DNA of 64,000 nucleotides from Enterocloster bolteae (GTDB lineage Bacteria; Bacillota; Clostridia; Lachnospirales; Lachnospiraceae): positions 3,410,001 through 3,474,000 of the forward strand of contig NZ_CP022464.2 in assembly GCF_002234575.2 (NCBI RefSeq), read 5' to 3'. The notes under the pieces are model-generated. The model was not told the DNA's origin. It saw only the letters and a program-made list of their open reading frames with translations, and did no database searches. Each line of letters starts with the position of its first letter. Position 1 is the first letter of the stretch. Position numbers and translations under genes: made by a program. Of this stretch, positions 51,843 through 60,746 are shown piece after piece.

Positions 51843-52814
51843 CTACCTCTCCATCGGATAAACCAACCCCCACTGTCTGCGAAGCTCATCCATCCACCCC
51901 ATCATGCGCAGGGTTTCCTCATGAGGCATTTCCGGGCACTCCAAAGCTCCCTCTTTGATCGCCCGCAGGCACGCCTCCACCTCGTACTCATACCCGCTGA
52001 TCTGCTTAGGTGTATCGTAGGAGGCAATCATGTTCCTGGAGCGGTCATAGACCCGGATTCCCTCACAGTTGTTGATGTTCTCCACCTCAATAAATCCATT
52101 GTCACCGTAGATGATGCCCCGGCGGTCGCTGAGTCCCATTGCGCTGCTGCACAATGCCGCCATCTTTCCATCCTTATAGGTAATGGTGATGCTGTTCTGA
52201 GCATCCACTCCGGTCTCTGTCATCACCGCGGTACCGGTGATGGAGTCCACCTCATCCCCGAACACCATGGACGCAAAATTGAGCGGATAGATTCCCACAT
52301 CCAAAAGGGCTCCTCCTGCCAGCTCAGGGCGCATGATGCGCTCTTTGCCGCTGATAATATAGCCCAGATTGGCTGTGAGCATATAGGGCCGTCCTATGAC
52401 GCCGCTTGACAGCACGCTATCCAGGGTTTTCCTCATGGGCATATACCGGGTCCAGATGGCCTCTGTCAGAAGCAGCTTTTTTTCTCTGGCCAGCGCAAGC
52501 ACTTCCCTGGCCTGGGATTCATTGACTGTAAAGGACTTTTCACACAGCACATGCTTTCCGTGGTTCAGGCATAATTTAATGTGCTCATAGTGGTGTGAAT
52601 GAGGTGTGGCAATGTATACTAGCTCCACCCCGGCATCCTCCACCAGTTCCTCGTAAGATCCATAGGCTTTTTCAAAACCATACGTTTGCGCAAATTCAGC
52701 TGCCCTTCCATAATCCCTGGCAGCCACCGCGTAATTTTGCGCGCAGTCCATCTCTCTAATGGTCCCTGCCATGGTTCCCGCAATTGACCCGGCTCCAATT
52801 ATACCTACCTTCAT
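51843..52814 (-). CDS. Gfo/Idh/MocA-family NAD(P)-dependent oxidoreductase
   Basis: 323 aa. The Rossmann start is KVGIIGAGSIAGTMAGTIRE. The cofactor/catalytic motif ALCEKPFT-type appears as HVLCEKSFTVNESQAREVL, with the usual Pro replaced by Ser. The C-terminal alpha/beta domain contains GGALLDVGIYPLNFASMVFG with the catalytic His position taken by Tyr/Pro context. Members oxidise or reduce sugars and cyclitols or act on dihydrodiols. The substrate is not evident. ATG 52814 has AAGGAGG. Confidence 0.88.
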   Translation of the reverse strand: MKVGIIGAGSIAGTMAGTIREMDCAQNYAVAARDYGRAAEFAQTYGFEKAYGSYEELVEDAGVELVYIATPHSHHYEHIKLCLNHGKHVLCEKSFTVNESQAREVLALAREKKLLLTEAIWTRYMPMRKTLDSVLSSGVIGRPYMLTANLGYIISGKERIMRPELAGGALLDVGIYPLNFASMVFGDEVDSITGTAVMTETGVDAQNSITITYKDGKMAALCSSAMGLSDRRGIIYGDNGFIEVENINNCEGIRVYDRSRNMIASYDTPKQISGYEYEVEACLRAIKEGALECPEMPHEETLRMMGWMDELRRQWGLVYPMER

Positions 52815-52848
52815 CTTAGTAACCCTCCTTTAATGCTTTTTTATTCTT

Positions 52849-53688
52849 CTATTGTTTCTCTGTTATTCCATTTTGTTCCAATTCTTTCTCTGAGCTTCCG
52901 GTAACTACATGGACATGCCTGTATGGTATGGAGATACCCACGGCATCAAAATTCTTCTTAATGAGGCGGCGTATATCGCTGCAGGCAGTAAAATTGTCGT
53001 CAATGTTCTTGGTCCATACCGTGGATTTAAGGATGATTCCGTCATCTCCCAGTTCCTTAACCGCCACATTGACCTTATTACCCTCCGACGGATCCGGGCG
53101 GATGTCAACTACCAGCGGATAAGAGGCAATGGTCTCCCGCATCACCTCGATTGCCTGTTCCAGATTGCTTTCATAGCTGACGGAGACTTCCATGTAATTG
53201 CCTATATAATCATTGTTATAGTTGCTGTTTTCCACAATTGCCTTATTGATGACGCTGTTGGGAATAATCATGCGGCTGTTATGGTAGGTCCGGATTACGG
53301 TATGGCGCACCGTCATATCCTCCACGATTCCAGAAATGCCCAGACTGCTTATGTTCACCTTCTCTCCCAGATTAAAGGGACGGGACCAGCTGAGCATGAC
53401 GCCGCTTATGACGTCCGCCAGAACCTGCTGGGCAGCAAAACCCACGATGGCTACTAAAAGCGAGGAGCTGGTAAGCAAAGTAGCGCTCAGCGCCTTAGTG
53501 GTATTAAAAAGTCCGCTGATGCAGATAAAGGCTATGATTGTCAGCACGACCTTGGACATACTCCGTAGGAATTTAATATGAATCTGTTCCTTCCGCTTCA
53601 GAATCATCCCGAATATCTTATTAAGCGCAAACATTCCCCCGCTCCAGAATACTACAATCACCGCTATCTTAATCAATAAAATCTGCAT
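52849..53688 (-). CDS. MscS-family mechanosensitive channel
   Basis: 279 aa. Three membrane segments lie in the first ~110 residues. The pore-lining third helix contains LLVAIVGFAAQQVLADVISGVML, and the beta domain begins RPFNLGEKVNISSLGISGIVEDMTVRHTVIRT. A Glu-rich cytoplasmic tail follows. It opens on hypo-osmotic shock. It lies upstream of the Gfo/Idh gene with a 34-bp gap, possibly co-transcribed. ATG 53688 has AAAGGA. Confidence 0.92.
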   Translation of the reverse strand: MQILLIKIAVIVVFWSGGMFALNKIFGMILKRKEQIHIKFLRSMSKVVLTIIAFICISGLFNTTKALSATLLTSSSLLVAIVGFAAQQVLADVISGVMLSWSRPFNLGEKVNISSLGISGIVEDMTVRHTVIRTYHNSRMIIPNSVINKAIVENSNYNNDYIGNYMEVSVSYESNLEQAIEVMRETIASYPLVVDIRPDPSEGNKVNVAVKELGDDGIILKSTVWTKNIDDNFTACSDIRRLIKKNFDAVGISIPYRHVHVVTGSSEKELEQNGITEKQ

Positions 53689-53719
53689 TCAAATATATCC
53701 TTTCATATTTATGTCGTTC

Positions 53720-53745
53720 CTATTATGCTGTTCTATTATGCTGTT
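53720..53745. repeat. 13-bp tandem duplication upstream of the MscS gene
   Basis: CTATTATGCTGTT occurs twice head to tail, 32 bp before the start of the channel gene. A third partial copy may follow. Confidence 0.7.
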
Positions 53746-53935
53746 CTTTTATACAGTTCCTTTAAGTATCAGTCATGTTATGTACGCAGGCTGCATTAGT
53801 AGTCTACCATACCGGCCCCCTTCTTGCAATCTCCATATTCAGACCAGCTCCCATGTCTGCTCCGTGCCTGCTCCCGTGTCTGCATCCTTTATCCGCAGCC
53901 TTTATCCCCCGTCCCTATACGTATTCCTCCTATCA

Positions 53936-54187
53936 TCAGAACTCCCTGATTACCAGCTCCGTAATTCCCTGATTGTCTCCCATCTCAATTCGTTTTACCG
54001 CCGGCTCCCTTCCGTAACCGTATTCCTCACGGAGCATGCTCCGAATCCGCGTGCCGCCGTTATATCCGTGTATGACACGAATCCGGTAAATGCTTTTTCC
54101 CGCAGAATGTATCTGCATATTGATTGCCTTTTTCGCTTCCTCTGTGTTTTTTCCGTGTACGTCTATCTCTATGATTCCGCCCGTCAT
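53936..54187 (-). CDS. Smr-domain protein
   Basis: 83 aa, essentially a lone Smr domain: IIEIDVHGKNTEEAKKAI carries the DxHG motif, and RVIHGYNGGTRIRSMLREE carries the HGxGxG-like nuclease motif in the variant form HGYNGG. Smr domains nick or bind nucleic acid; free-standing copies act on mRNA or collided ribosomes. ATG 54187 is a choice among weak starts; TTG 54220 would add 11 residues. Confidence 0.82.
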   Translation of the reverse strand: MTGGIIEIDVHGKNTEEAKKAINMQIHSAGKSIYRIRVIHGYNGGTRIRSMLREEYGYGREPAVKRIEMGDNQGITELVIREF

Positions 54188-54244
54188 CTGTCCATCATTC
54201 CTCACTTCTTTTGTTGTCAAACATACTGTCCGTATGATAATACA

Positions 54245-55849
54245 TCACGCCATAAATTTTAAATCAAACACGATGGCCCTTGCCAGCTCCTCAGGCACCG
54301 CCTCAGCCTCCTTCGCCAATACCTGCTTAATGAAAGCAGCCTGCTTCCTGTCCACCCTTGCATAGGGACTTCTGATTTGCAGCGCACCCAGCAATTTATC
54401 CCTGTATTCCTTCAGAGACTCATCCTTCAGCAGGAAAATCAGATAGGGCAGGCGGTCCCAGGAATTCTCCTGTATGAGAAGGAGTATCAGGTATCTTCTG
54501 ATGTGACAGACAGAATCCGGGGACTTTCCCGCAGTCTCGTCTGATTTCCTCCATTTTTCCTGCTCCCCGTAAAGCAGAGCTGCGCCGGGATGTATCCCGT
54601 TTTTCCGGATGCACTGATAAGCGGCCTTGGATATACAGGGCCTGGTATCAAGGAGATACTTCCAGTAAATTTCTTCCCCTTCTGCCCCCATCAGCATACC
54701 CACGGCTTCCAGAGCGCCCCTGACCACCTTTTCAGATTCGTGCTCCAGATACGGAAGAACAAGGTCCGCCAATCCATGCCTGTCATCCAGCACCCTTCCC
54801 TGTTCCCCGATTCCCAAAATAGCCGGCACCGGGACAGGCTCCTTCAGATGCTTCTCATAGAATGCCAGGATATCCAATTGGCTGTGCTTTTTAAGTATGT
54901 AGGCCGCCAGATCCCGTATGCCGCAGTTGACATCCAGCAGCAAATCTTCCACACCCGGCCAGGCACATTTCAGAACATGATATTTATACTCCATGGCCTT
55001 TCTCCTGACAAAAGAGCTGCGGTGCAGCAAATAACAGTCAGCCATTTCTATGGAGCACGGGTAATATGTAAGCAGCCCTGTCCATATGACGGACTGGCAG
55101 TAGCTGTGTTTTTCCTGGTTGAGAAATAGTTCTGCCGTCTCCTGGTCCAGCCTTCTGCCGCTGAACAGGAAGCGGTATATGCTCTTTCTCACCTCATAAT
55201 CCATGGACAGAACGGATGGCACTGACAGGGAACCCGCCTCCTGGTCCAGCCGTTCTGACATGACTGTTCCGATGTGTTCCACGGTCCGGCCGTCCTTTCT
55301 CCCGGAACGCTTTACCTTATCCAGGGCCATCATGGCCGCAAACAATTCATCCAGGGGACATGTCTCCAGGCGTTTGGCTGCTGCCCGTGCAGCAGCCAAA
55401 CGCACTTCGCCCACCCAGTCATTGAGGCGGAGCACAAGAAAGGGGAGCGCGCCAGGATAACCAGCCATCTCCTCCAGACAGGCCTGGCGGTAATAGCCAT
55501 TGGGATGGAAGCTGCCCAGGGCCAATATCCAAAAGTAATCCCTATCTGACCGGAACCAGTCTTTCTTCTGCCTTATATCCACTTTTTTCCAGTCAATATC
55601 CCATTCCATAGAGGTATACTGCCGGAAATGTTCGCTGAGCCGTATCACCTGCCTCATGGTCATACCCTCCATGACCATCCCTATGGCTCTTCCCCCGCTT
55701 CGTATCAACTCCCGGTCCTCTGTTGCCACCGCACAGTACACCTGGGAAAGACCGGAAATGTCCATTGCTTCCAGTCCGGATATGGCCTGGGACATCCTGG
55801 CATGGTATGCCCTTTTCAACCGTTCCTTCTCAACTTTTGTCCAAAGCAT
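54245..55849 (-). CDS. HEAT-repeat protein of unknown function
   Basis: 534 aa, all-alpha. Repeating segments such as PGALPFLVLRLNDWVGEVRLAAARAAAKRL, SSFVRRKAMEYKYHV, CGIRDLAAYILKKHS and SEKVVRGALEAVGML fit HEAT/PBS-lyase-like repeats used as protein-binding scaffolds. No enzymatic motif is seen. The ATG at 55849 follows GGGAGG; the open frame upstream overlaps the ABC-F gene and is not used. It lies 52 bp after the ABC-F gene, so the two may act together, although the pairing is unproven. Confidence 0.75.
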   Translation of the reverse strand: MLWTKVEKERLKRAYHARMSQAISGLEAMDISGLSQVYCAVATEDRELIRSGGRAIGMVMEGMTMRQVIRLSEHFRQYTSMEWDIDWKKVDIRQKKDWFRSDRDYFWILALGSFHPNGYYRQACLEEMAGYPGALPFLVLRLNDWVGEVRLAAARAAAKRLETCPLDELFAAMMALDKVKRSGRKDGRTVEHIGTVMSERLDQEAGSLSVPSVLSMDYEVRKSIYRFLFSGRRLDQETAELFLNQEKHSYCQSVIWTGLLTYYPCSIEMADCYLLHRSSFVRRKAMEYKYHVLKCAWPGVEDLLLDVNCGIRDLAAYILKKHSQLDILAFYEKHLKEPVPVPAILGIGEQGRVLDDRHGLADLVLPYLEHESEKVVRGALEAVGMLMGAEGEEIYWKYLLDTRPCISKAAYQCIRKNGIHPGAALLYGEQEKWRKSDETAGKSPDSVCHIRRYLILLLIQENSWDRLPYLIFLLKDESLKEYRDKLLGALQIRSPYARVDRKQAAFIKQVLAKEAEAVPEELARAIVFDLKFMA

Positions 55850-55901
55850 GAAAAACCTCCCTTCTGCCCGGCAAAAACTTCCGTTTCTGCACTGTGCCTG
55901 G

Positions 55902-57788
55902 CTACAGAACCTCCATCTCCTGGGCCTTTTCCAGCCATTCCATACAGGCCCTGTGCCATTCCTCCCAGGCCTGTTCCAGACGCAGGCACCGGTCCTCATA
56001 TTCATTCATCCGCTCCCAGGCACCTCCGTTCCAATACTCCTCTGAGCCATGCCACATGGCCCGCAGTTCCCTCACCTGCTCCGTCAGATATTCCACTGCA
56101 TTCCCGGCAGGTTCCAGATGTTGGGCGGCCAGGCCCATGTTCCATTCCCGGTACGCCTCATCCTCCGGTATTTCCCTTAACCGGTGGCGTTCCGCTTTGG
56201 GCACGGCGCGCATACCTGCTATCAGCGCCTGCTCCTCGGCCCTGATCTGTGCTGCCATGGAACCGCCCTGGTTCTCCCTGGCCTTGCGCTCCAGATAGTG
56301 CTCATATCCAAAGGGATAATACATTACGGTTTGATTTTCAAATATCATTACCGCATCTGCCACCTGCCGGATCAAATATCTGTCATGGGACACAAACAGA
56401 ATCGTCCCTTTATAGGCCCGGAACGCGGATTCCAGTGTTTCCTTTGCCTGGATATCCATATGGTTGGTTGGCTCGTCCAGAACCAGAAAATTGGGACGGC
56501 TCTGTAAAAGCTCAGCCAGCACCAGCCTTGCCTTTTCTCCGCCGGACAGAGAACTGACCTTCTTCTGAGCGTCCCTTCCCCCGAACAGATATGCGCCAAG
56601 GATACTTCTGGCCTCCTTCTCTGTCAGTGCAGGGAATTGGGCCGTAAAATGCTCCAGCACGGTCTGCTCCGACTGGATGGCCCCGCTGTGCTGGTCAAAA
56701 TAACCAATGGTGGTCTGATTTCCAAGGGAATAGCTCCCTTCCAGAGAGGGCAGGAAACCGGCAATGGTCTTTAAAAATGTGGTCTTACCCGCTCCGTTTG
56801 GTCCCAGTAGCGCAATCTTCTGTCCGCGCCGTATGCGCATGGTGATTTCAAGCAGCGGCTTTTCATATCCGATTTTCAGGTGCTCTGAAGTGAACACCCA
56901 CTTGCTGCCGGGCAGCAGAGGATTAATCTCACCTGTAAAGATATGAGCATCATCCTCCTGAGGTTTTTCCACACGCTCCATATGCTCCATTGTCTTCCGC
57001 TTTGCCCTGGCAAATGCAGCCTTATTTGGTTTGTGTTTAAACCGTTCCACCAGATTTTCCAAACGGGCCAGCTCCTCCTGCTGGCGCTCATATGCCTTCT
57101 TCTGAAGCCGAATCTGTTTCAGCTTTTCTTCCCTGTAATGGGTATAATTGCCCGGATACCGCCTCAGTCCTTTTCCTGTCAGCTCATACACAACATCCGC
57201 GGTCTGGTCCAGAAAAAAACGGTCATGGGATACCATTACCACCGCGTTTTTATAATGTTTCATATACTGTTCCAGCCATCCGGCTGTCTCCATATCCAGA
57301 TGGTTGGTAGGCTCGTCCAAAAGCAGTATATCCGGCTTTTCAAGAAGCAGGCGGATTAAAGCTATCTTGGTCTGTTCCCCTCCGGAAAACTGGCTTATCC
57401 GCTTTTTCTTATCCTCCTTCGGAAATCCGAAACCAGTAAAAAGCGTGTCGTACTCACGCTCATATTCAAAGCGTTCCCTTTCAAAGGTATCCCGGCAGGG
57501 GCATGCCTCCAGAAGCTCCTCCTCCACGGTCCGGTTCCCGTCCTTAAAGGCCTGCTGGGAAAGCATCCCAACGGTGAGCCGGCGCGAACACCGTATCCCC
57601 GCCCCTTCGCGTCTGTCATCCCGGTCCAGAGAAAGCTTCCCTGCCACAAGATTTAACAGAGTGGTTTTGCCTGCTCCGTTCTTACCCACCACTGCTATCT
57701 TTTCATTGCCGCGAATCTCAAAATCAATGTGGGATAAAATCAGCTCGCCGCCCACTGATACGGTCCCGTTTGAAATCTGGTATAACAT
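55902..57788 (-). CDS. ABC-F family ATPase
   Basis: 628 aa with two ABC domains and no membrane segments. Domain 1 has GKNGAGKTTLLNLVAG, signature FSGGEQTKIAL and LLLDEPTNHLDMET. The P-site tip linker (~230-290) is rich in Lys/Arg. Domain 2 has GPNGAGKTTFLKT, LSGGEKARLVL and LVLDEPTNHMD. A ~90-residue C-terminal coiled tail follows. ABC-F proteins bind the ribosomal E site and either rescue translation or protect from antibiotics. The short linker and long tail do not allow a subgroup call. A TATAAT at 57872-57877 may be its -10, giving an ~80-nt leader. Confidence 0.9.
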   Translation of the reverse strand: MLYQISNGTVSVGGELILSHIDFEIRGNEKIAVVGKNGAGKTTLLNLVAGKLSLDRDDRREGAGIRCSRRLTVGMLSQQAFKDGNRTVEEELLEACPCRDTFERERFEYEREYDTLFTGFGFPKEDKKKRISQFSGGEQTKIALIRLLLEKPDILLLDEPTNHLDMETAGWLEQYMKHYKNAVVMVSHDRFFLDQTADVVYELTGKGLRRYPGNYTHYREEKLKQIRLQKKAYERQQEELARLENLVERFKHKPNKAAFARAKRKTMEHMERVEKPQEDDAHIFTGEINPLLPGSKWVFTSEHLKIGYEKPLLEITMRIRRGQKIALLGPNGAGKTTFLKTIAGFLPSLEGSYSLGNQTTIGYFDQHSGAIQSEQTVLEHFTAQFPALTEKEARSILGAYLFGGRDAQKKVSSLSGGEKARLVLAELLQSRPNFLVLDEPTNHMDIQAKETLESAFRAYKGTILFVSHDRYLIRQVADAVMIFENQTVMYYPFGYEHYLERKARENQGGSMAAQIRAEEQALIAGMRAVPKAERHRLREIPEDEAYREWNMGLAAQHLEPAGNAVEYLTEQVRELRAMWHGSEEYWNGGAWERMNEYEDRCLRLEQAWEEWHRACMEWLEKAQEMEVL

Positions 57789-57984
57789 GACTGTGTCCTC
57801 TGTCTGTGATAATATAGTTAAATCTTTCTGGTGATGTGATTATCCTGCCATTTTCTCTGGCTGTTATCTGTATTATATCATGACGCGCCTGATTGTAGTA
57901 ATAAATACTTTTTCTTCCTTTCCCGGACTGCGTTTTGCGGATTTTACCATATAGACCCGGAAACCAGGATAATGTTGCCATGAG

Positions 57985-58020
57985 TCAAAAAAGAGAGGTC
58001 AGGCAAGCCCTCCTCTCTCT
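57985..58020 (-). terminator. Terminator of the 118-aa gene
   Basis: AGAGAGG...CCTCTCT arms with an internal GG/CC pair, followed by six T residues on the minus strand. 20 bp after the stop at 58039. Confidence 0.85.
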
Positions 58021-58038
58021 GTCCGTCATACCAGCTGG

Positions 58039-58395
58039 TTATTTCTTTTTATCTCTGTCATTAAATGATTTAAGCACCATCTGCGCCGGATAACAATAGG
58101 CATAAATACAGCTCTTCATAAGCTCCTGCTCCTGCTGGTTCTTACATACGCTGAGAATCATCTCTTTCTCATCCGCCTGCAGGTATGCTTCTGCGCTGTT
58201 GCCTCCGATTTCCCGTATCTCCTTATAAATCCGATATTTCTTGTAATAATCCAAACCGCCAAAATACTTTGCCTTAACCGGCTCAGGTACAATATTCAGT
58301 TTATACTTGTCAGACATCCTTGCCAGTATATTATGTATCTTCTCACAGTTTTCCCTGGTATTGTTCAAATCAGGCATGCAGTACAAATAGTCCAT
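58039..58395 (-). CDS. Small conserved-type protein, function unknown
   Basis: 118 aa, soluble and Lys/Tyr-rich, beginning MDYLYCMPDLNNTRENCEKI and ending in FNDRDKKK. It has four scattered cysteines and no membrane segment. I do not recognise the family. The ATG at 58395 follows AAGGGG; the longer frame upstream reads into low-complexity sequence. It has its own terminator. The 58396-58599 stretch above holds no gene. Confidence 0.6.
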   Translation of the reverse strand: MDYLYCMPDLNNTRENCEKIHNILARMSDKYKLNIVPEPVKAKYFGGLDYYKKYRIYKEIREIGGNSAEAYLQADEKEMILSVCKNQQEQELMKSCIYAYCYPAQMVLKSFNDRDKKK

Positions 58396-58599
58396 ATGGA
58401 ACCCCTTCTTCTGTAAACAAATTCTGATGATATTATGACAGATTTTTCCTTTGTATGCAAGGGGTTTTTTAAGCCGTGTCAAGGAGCATCGGCATAACCG
58501 GCTTTTGGTTCCGGTTTTTTCCGGAGCCTGGCGGTAATGGTGTGTTTTATTGTCCGGCCGCTTTGGGCTTGTCCAAAACGCCTGCAAACCAGGATTACC

Positions 58600-59358
58600 C
58601 TAACGATATTTTTCGTAACCGCACTGTTCTTTTACTTCTTTGCCTAAAAGCGTAATTGCCTTTTCAGGACAACGGCTGATACACCGGTAGCACATTGTAC
58701 ACCTTTTACCCGCAGCTGCTTTTCCGTTTTTCATAGAAATATTTTCCATTGGGCATAAGGAAACACAAAGCCCGCAGCCAATGCAGCTTTTACTGATTTT
58801 CAGCTTATCCGTGTAATCTGCTGTTTTTCCGTAAAACCAAAGACGCTGCCCCAAAAGACCGGCCAAATGGGAAATGAACGTTATGCCGTCTTTTGGATAT
58901 ATCCCTTGTTTTATAAGCAGCGCGGCAGATTCTATCTTTTTATCAGCCAGAATAATGATTTCTCTGTTTTGTTTCAGTGTCTTTTTCAGAAGCTTACTGT
59001 CGCATACTGAGTCCGGCATACGGATATGAAGTCCGCCCAGAATAACTGCACCATATTTTTTGAGTAATCTTGCGGTACAGCCAGCGCCGTCACCGCTGAA
59101 CGCACCCATTGTTGAAACACATAACAGCTTTTTTCCCTTCCACAGACCGGCATTTCTGTGTATAAAATCCCTGACCATATAAGGTGCGTTTGAAAACTGC
59201 GTAGGATATCCCAGTATAATCGTATCATTATTTCGTATTGCCTCAACGGTCCCCCGGCTTTCTAAAGGCATGGATTCTGCGGAGGAATCCAGTAGTCCTG
59301 TTAATTTTTCAACACAATGCCTGGTGTTTCCCGTACCGCTCAGATATATTCCGATCAA
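58600..59358 (-). CDS. EFR1-family flavodoxin-ferredoxin fusion
   Basis: 252 aa. The N-terminal flavodoxin-like domain starts IGIYLSGTGNTRHCVEKL (FMN phosphate loop SGTGNT) and has LGYPTQFSNAP and STMGAFSGDGAG. The C-terminus binds two [4Fe-4S] clusters (CIGCGLCVSLCP and CTMCYRCISRCP). It is an electron carrier of anaerobes, partner unknown. The start is TTG at 59358: GAGGTGG sits in front of it and it begins exactly at the family's N-terminus. A GTG ten codons upstream is poorer. Confidence 0.9.
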   Translation of the reverse strand: MIGIYLSGTGNTRHCVEKLTGLLDSSAESMPLESRGTVEAIRNNDTIILGYPTQFSNAPYMVRDFIHRNAGLWKGKKLLCVSTMGAFSGDGAGCTARLLKKYGAVILGGLHIRMPDSVCDSKLLKKTLKQNREIIILADKKIESAALLIKQGIYPKDGITFISHLAGLLGQRLWFYGKTADYTDKLKISKSCIGCGLCVSLCPMENISMKNGKAAAGKRCTMCYRCISRCPEKAITLLGKEVKEQCGYEKYR

Positions 59359-59506
59359 TTCTATCCACCTCGTAATGTTCGATTTCACATTCTGCTTTCT
59401 ATCATTTGGCCGTTCATTATATCAGGGATTATGCCATCCCGCTTTCACCGGTAAATTATACCATATTAGGGTCCCTCCGGCAACCGGCATATCAAAACAG
59501 AAAAAG

Positions 59507-59535
59507 TTGTGGAAAACAGGGCGCCATGTTATAAT
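59507..59535 (+). promoter_or_regulatory. Promoter of the small membrane-protein gene
   Basis: TTGTGG (59507-59512), 17 bp, TATAAT (59530-59535), 59 bp before the ATG at 59595. Confidence 0.75.
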
Positions 59536-59594
59536 TTTATACACATTCTACCTCTGATGTACCATAAAATACCTGAGCAGGAAGGATTAAAGAT

Positions 59595-59816
59595 ATGCTT
59601 ACCTTTACGGATGCCTCCGGGGAAATCCTTTATACATCACATTATAAAATAATTGACAATATGATTGAAGAAGCGATCCCCTTTAAATATCTGGTCACAA
59701 AGGAACAGCGCTGGGCCCAGGCAAAGCAGATAGTTTAAATCGTCGGTTTGATTTTTCTGGTACTCATTTTGCTGGCGGTTGTAATGGTTTTTGTTTTAAT
59801 AAGTACCCTTGGCTAA
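59595..59816 (+). pseudogene. Small single-helix membrane protein interrupted by an in-frame stop
   Basis: The ATG at 59595 has AGGAAGGA. It opens a 47-codon frame (MLTFTDASGEILYTSHYKII ... AQAKQIV) ending in TAA at 59736. In the same frame the next 25 codons read IVGLIFLVLILLAVVMVFVL then ISTLG and a stop: a perfect hydrophobic helix. The original product was probably a 73-residue tail-anchored protein. Now only the soluble part would be made, unless TAA is suppressed. The promoter is intact. Function unknown. Confidence 0.7.
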
Positions 59817-59825
59817 ACATGGTTC

Positions 59826-60452
59826 TTATTTAATCGGGTGCCTGATAACCGTTTTCCATTTCTCTGGCGCAGTCTTTCTTGCATCTGTCATATATATCTC
59901 ATGATGAAGCCGTTTACTGTTCATATCATTTACATAACCTTTTTCCTGTATGAATTTATCCATAACGGCCACAGATGCAGGCTCGTCATCAAATGCACCC
60001 AAATGCATCATCTGAACGCACAGCCCCTCCTCAATGGTTAAAAATTCTGCTGATGAACATTCTAACTTTTTCTTTTTTTCCGCTGTCTCTTTTGCCCAAT
60101 CAAGATCCTTTTTCGTTACAAAGTCCGGCAACCGAATAGCGGAAATCCACTGAAAGGAAGACTTATCCGAATAGTCCACCCCTTCCACATTATCCTGCCA
60201 CCAAAATCCTTCAAGGGGCGGAACAACATATTCAAAAAATCCTTCCATTTTATAATCTGTCTTATAACTCATTTTCAACGTATAGGCCACTGCATATAAA
60301 ATCCCCAGCGCCTGCTGATATGCACCGCCCTCTTCATTTGGATTTCCTTTACCCCGGACAGCTATATAATTTACCGGCGGTACAGTTATGATTTCAGGTT
60401 TATGTTTGGGCATATAAAACTCTTTATATTCTTTCTTAAAATCAAAAGCCAT
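59826..60452 (-). CDS. GyrI-like small-molecule-binding protein
   Basis: 208 aa, a stand-alone GyrI-like/SOUL-type domain. Key segments are KPEIITVPPVNYIAVRGKGNP, PPLEGFWWQDNVEGVDYSDK and HHEIYMTDARKTAPEKWKTV, the last common in this family. Related proteins hydrolyse or sequester toxic cyclopropanoid or drug-like compounds; the role here is not determined. ATG 60452 has AAAGGAAAC. It converges with the broken small gene, 9 bp away. Confidence 0.85.
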   Translation of the reverse strand: MAFDFKKEYKEFYMPKHKPEIITVPPVNYIAVRGKGNPNEEGGAYQQALGILYAVAYTLKMSYKTDYKMEGFFEYVVPPLEGFWWQDNVEGVDYSDKSSFQWISAIRLPDFVTKKDLDWAKETAEKKKKLECSSAEFLTIEEGLCVQMMHLGAFDDEPASVAVMDKFIQEKGYVNDMNSKRLHHEIYMTDARKTAPEKWKTVIRHPIK

Positions 60453-60623
60453 GGCTCAGTTTCCTTTCTTTAAAATAAATACTGGTTTTACAAACAGTTC
60501 CAATATAGGTCTCCTCCCATACAGGTGCCGTATCCTCATACAATTACTCTCAGTATAACAAAAAAGCCGTTTGAAGGAAAGTATTGTATTTAAGTTAAAA
60601 GCCGGGCCGCTCCCCCTCTCTTG

Positions 60624-60652
60624 TTGATTTTATTCAGCTCACCGTATACAAT
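60624..60652 (+). promoter_or_regulatory. Promoter of the regulator-kinase-ABC operon
   Basis: TTGATT (60624-60629), 17 bp, TACAAT (60647-60652), 94 bp before the response-regulator ATG. Confidence 0.75.
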
Positions 60653-60662
60653 TAGAGAAGCG

Positions 60663-60743
60663 GTGTTTGAAAGGGAATACGATTACGATGTTAAGATACA
60701 ACAGCTGATTGGCTGCTGGACCTTAAGGGAAAGGAACCGATAA
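60663..60743 (+). CDS. Possible 26-residue leader peptide ahead of the response regulator
   Basis: A GTG-started frame MFEREYDYDVKIQQLIGCW then TLRERNR begins just after the likely transcription start and stops 3 bp before the regulator ATG. The ribosome site (GAGAAG) is weak. It could be a translated leader or chance. Confidence 0.25.
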   Translation: MFEREYDYDVKIQQLIGCWTLRERNR

Positions 60744-60746
60744 CAG

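Noticed and set aside
57789..57880. Antibiotic-responsive attenuator in the ABC-F leader
   Set aside because: Only a three-codon ATG frame and no convincing mutually exclusive hairpins were seen.
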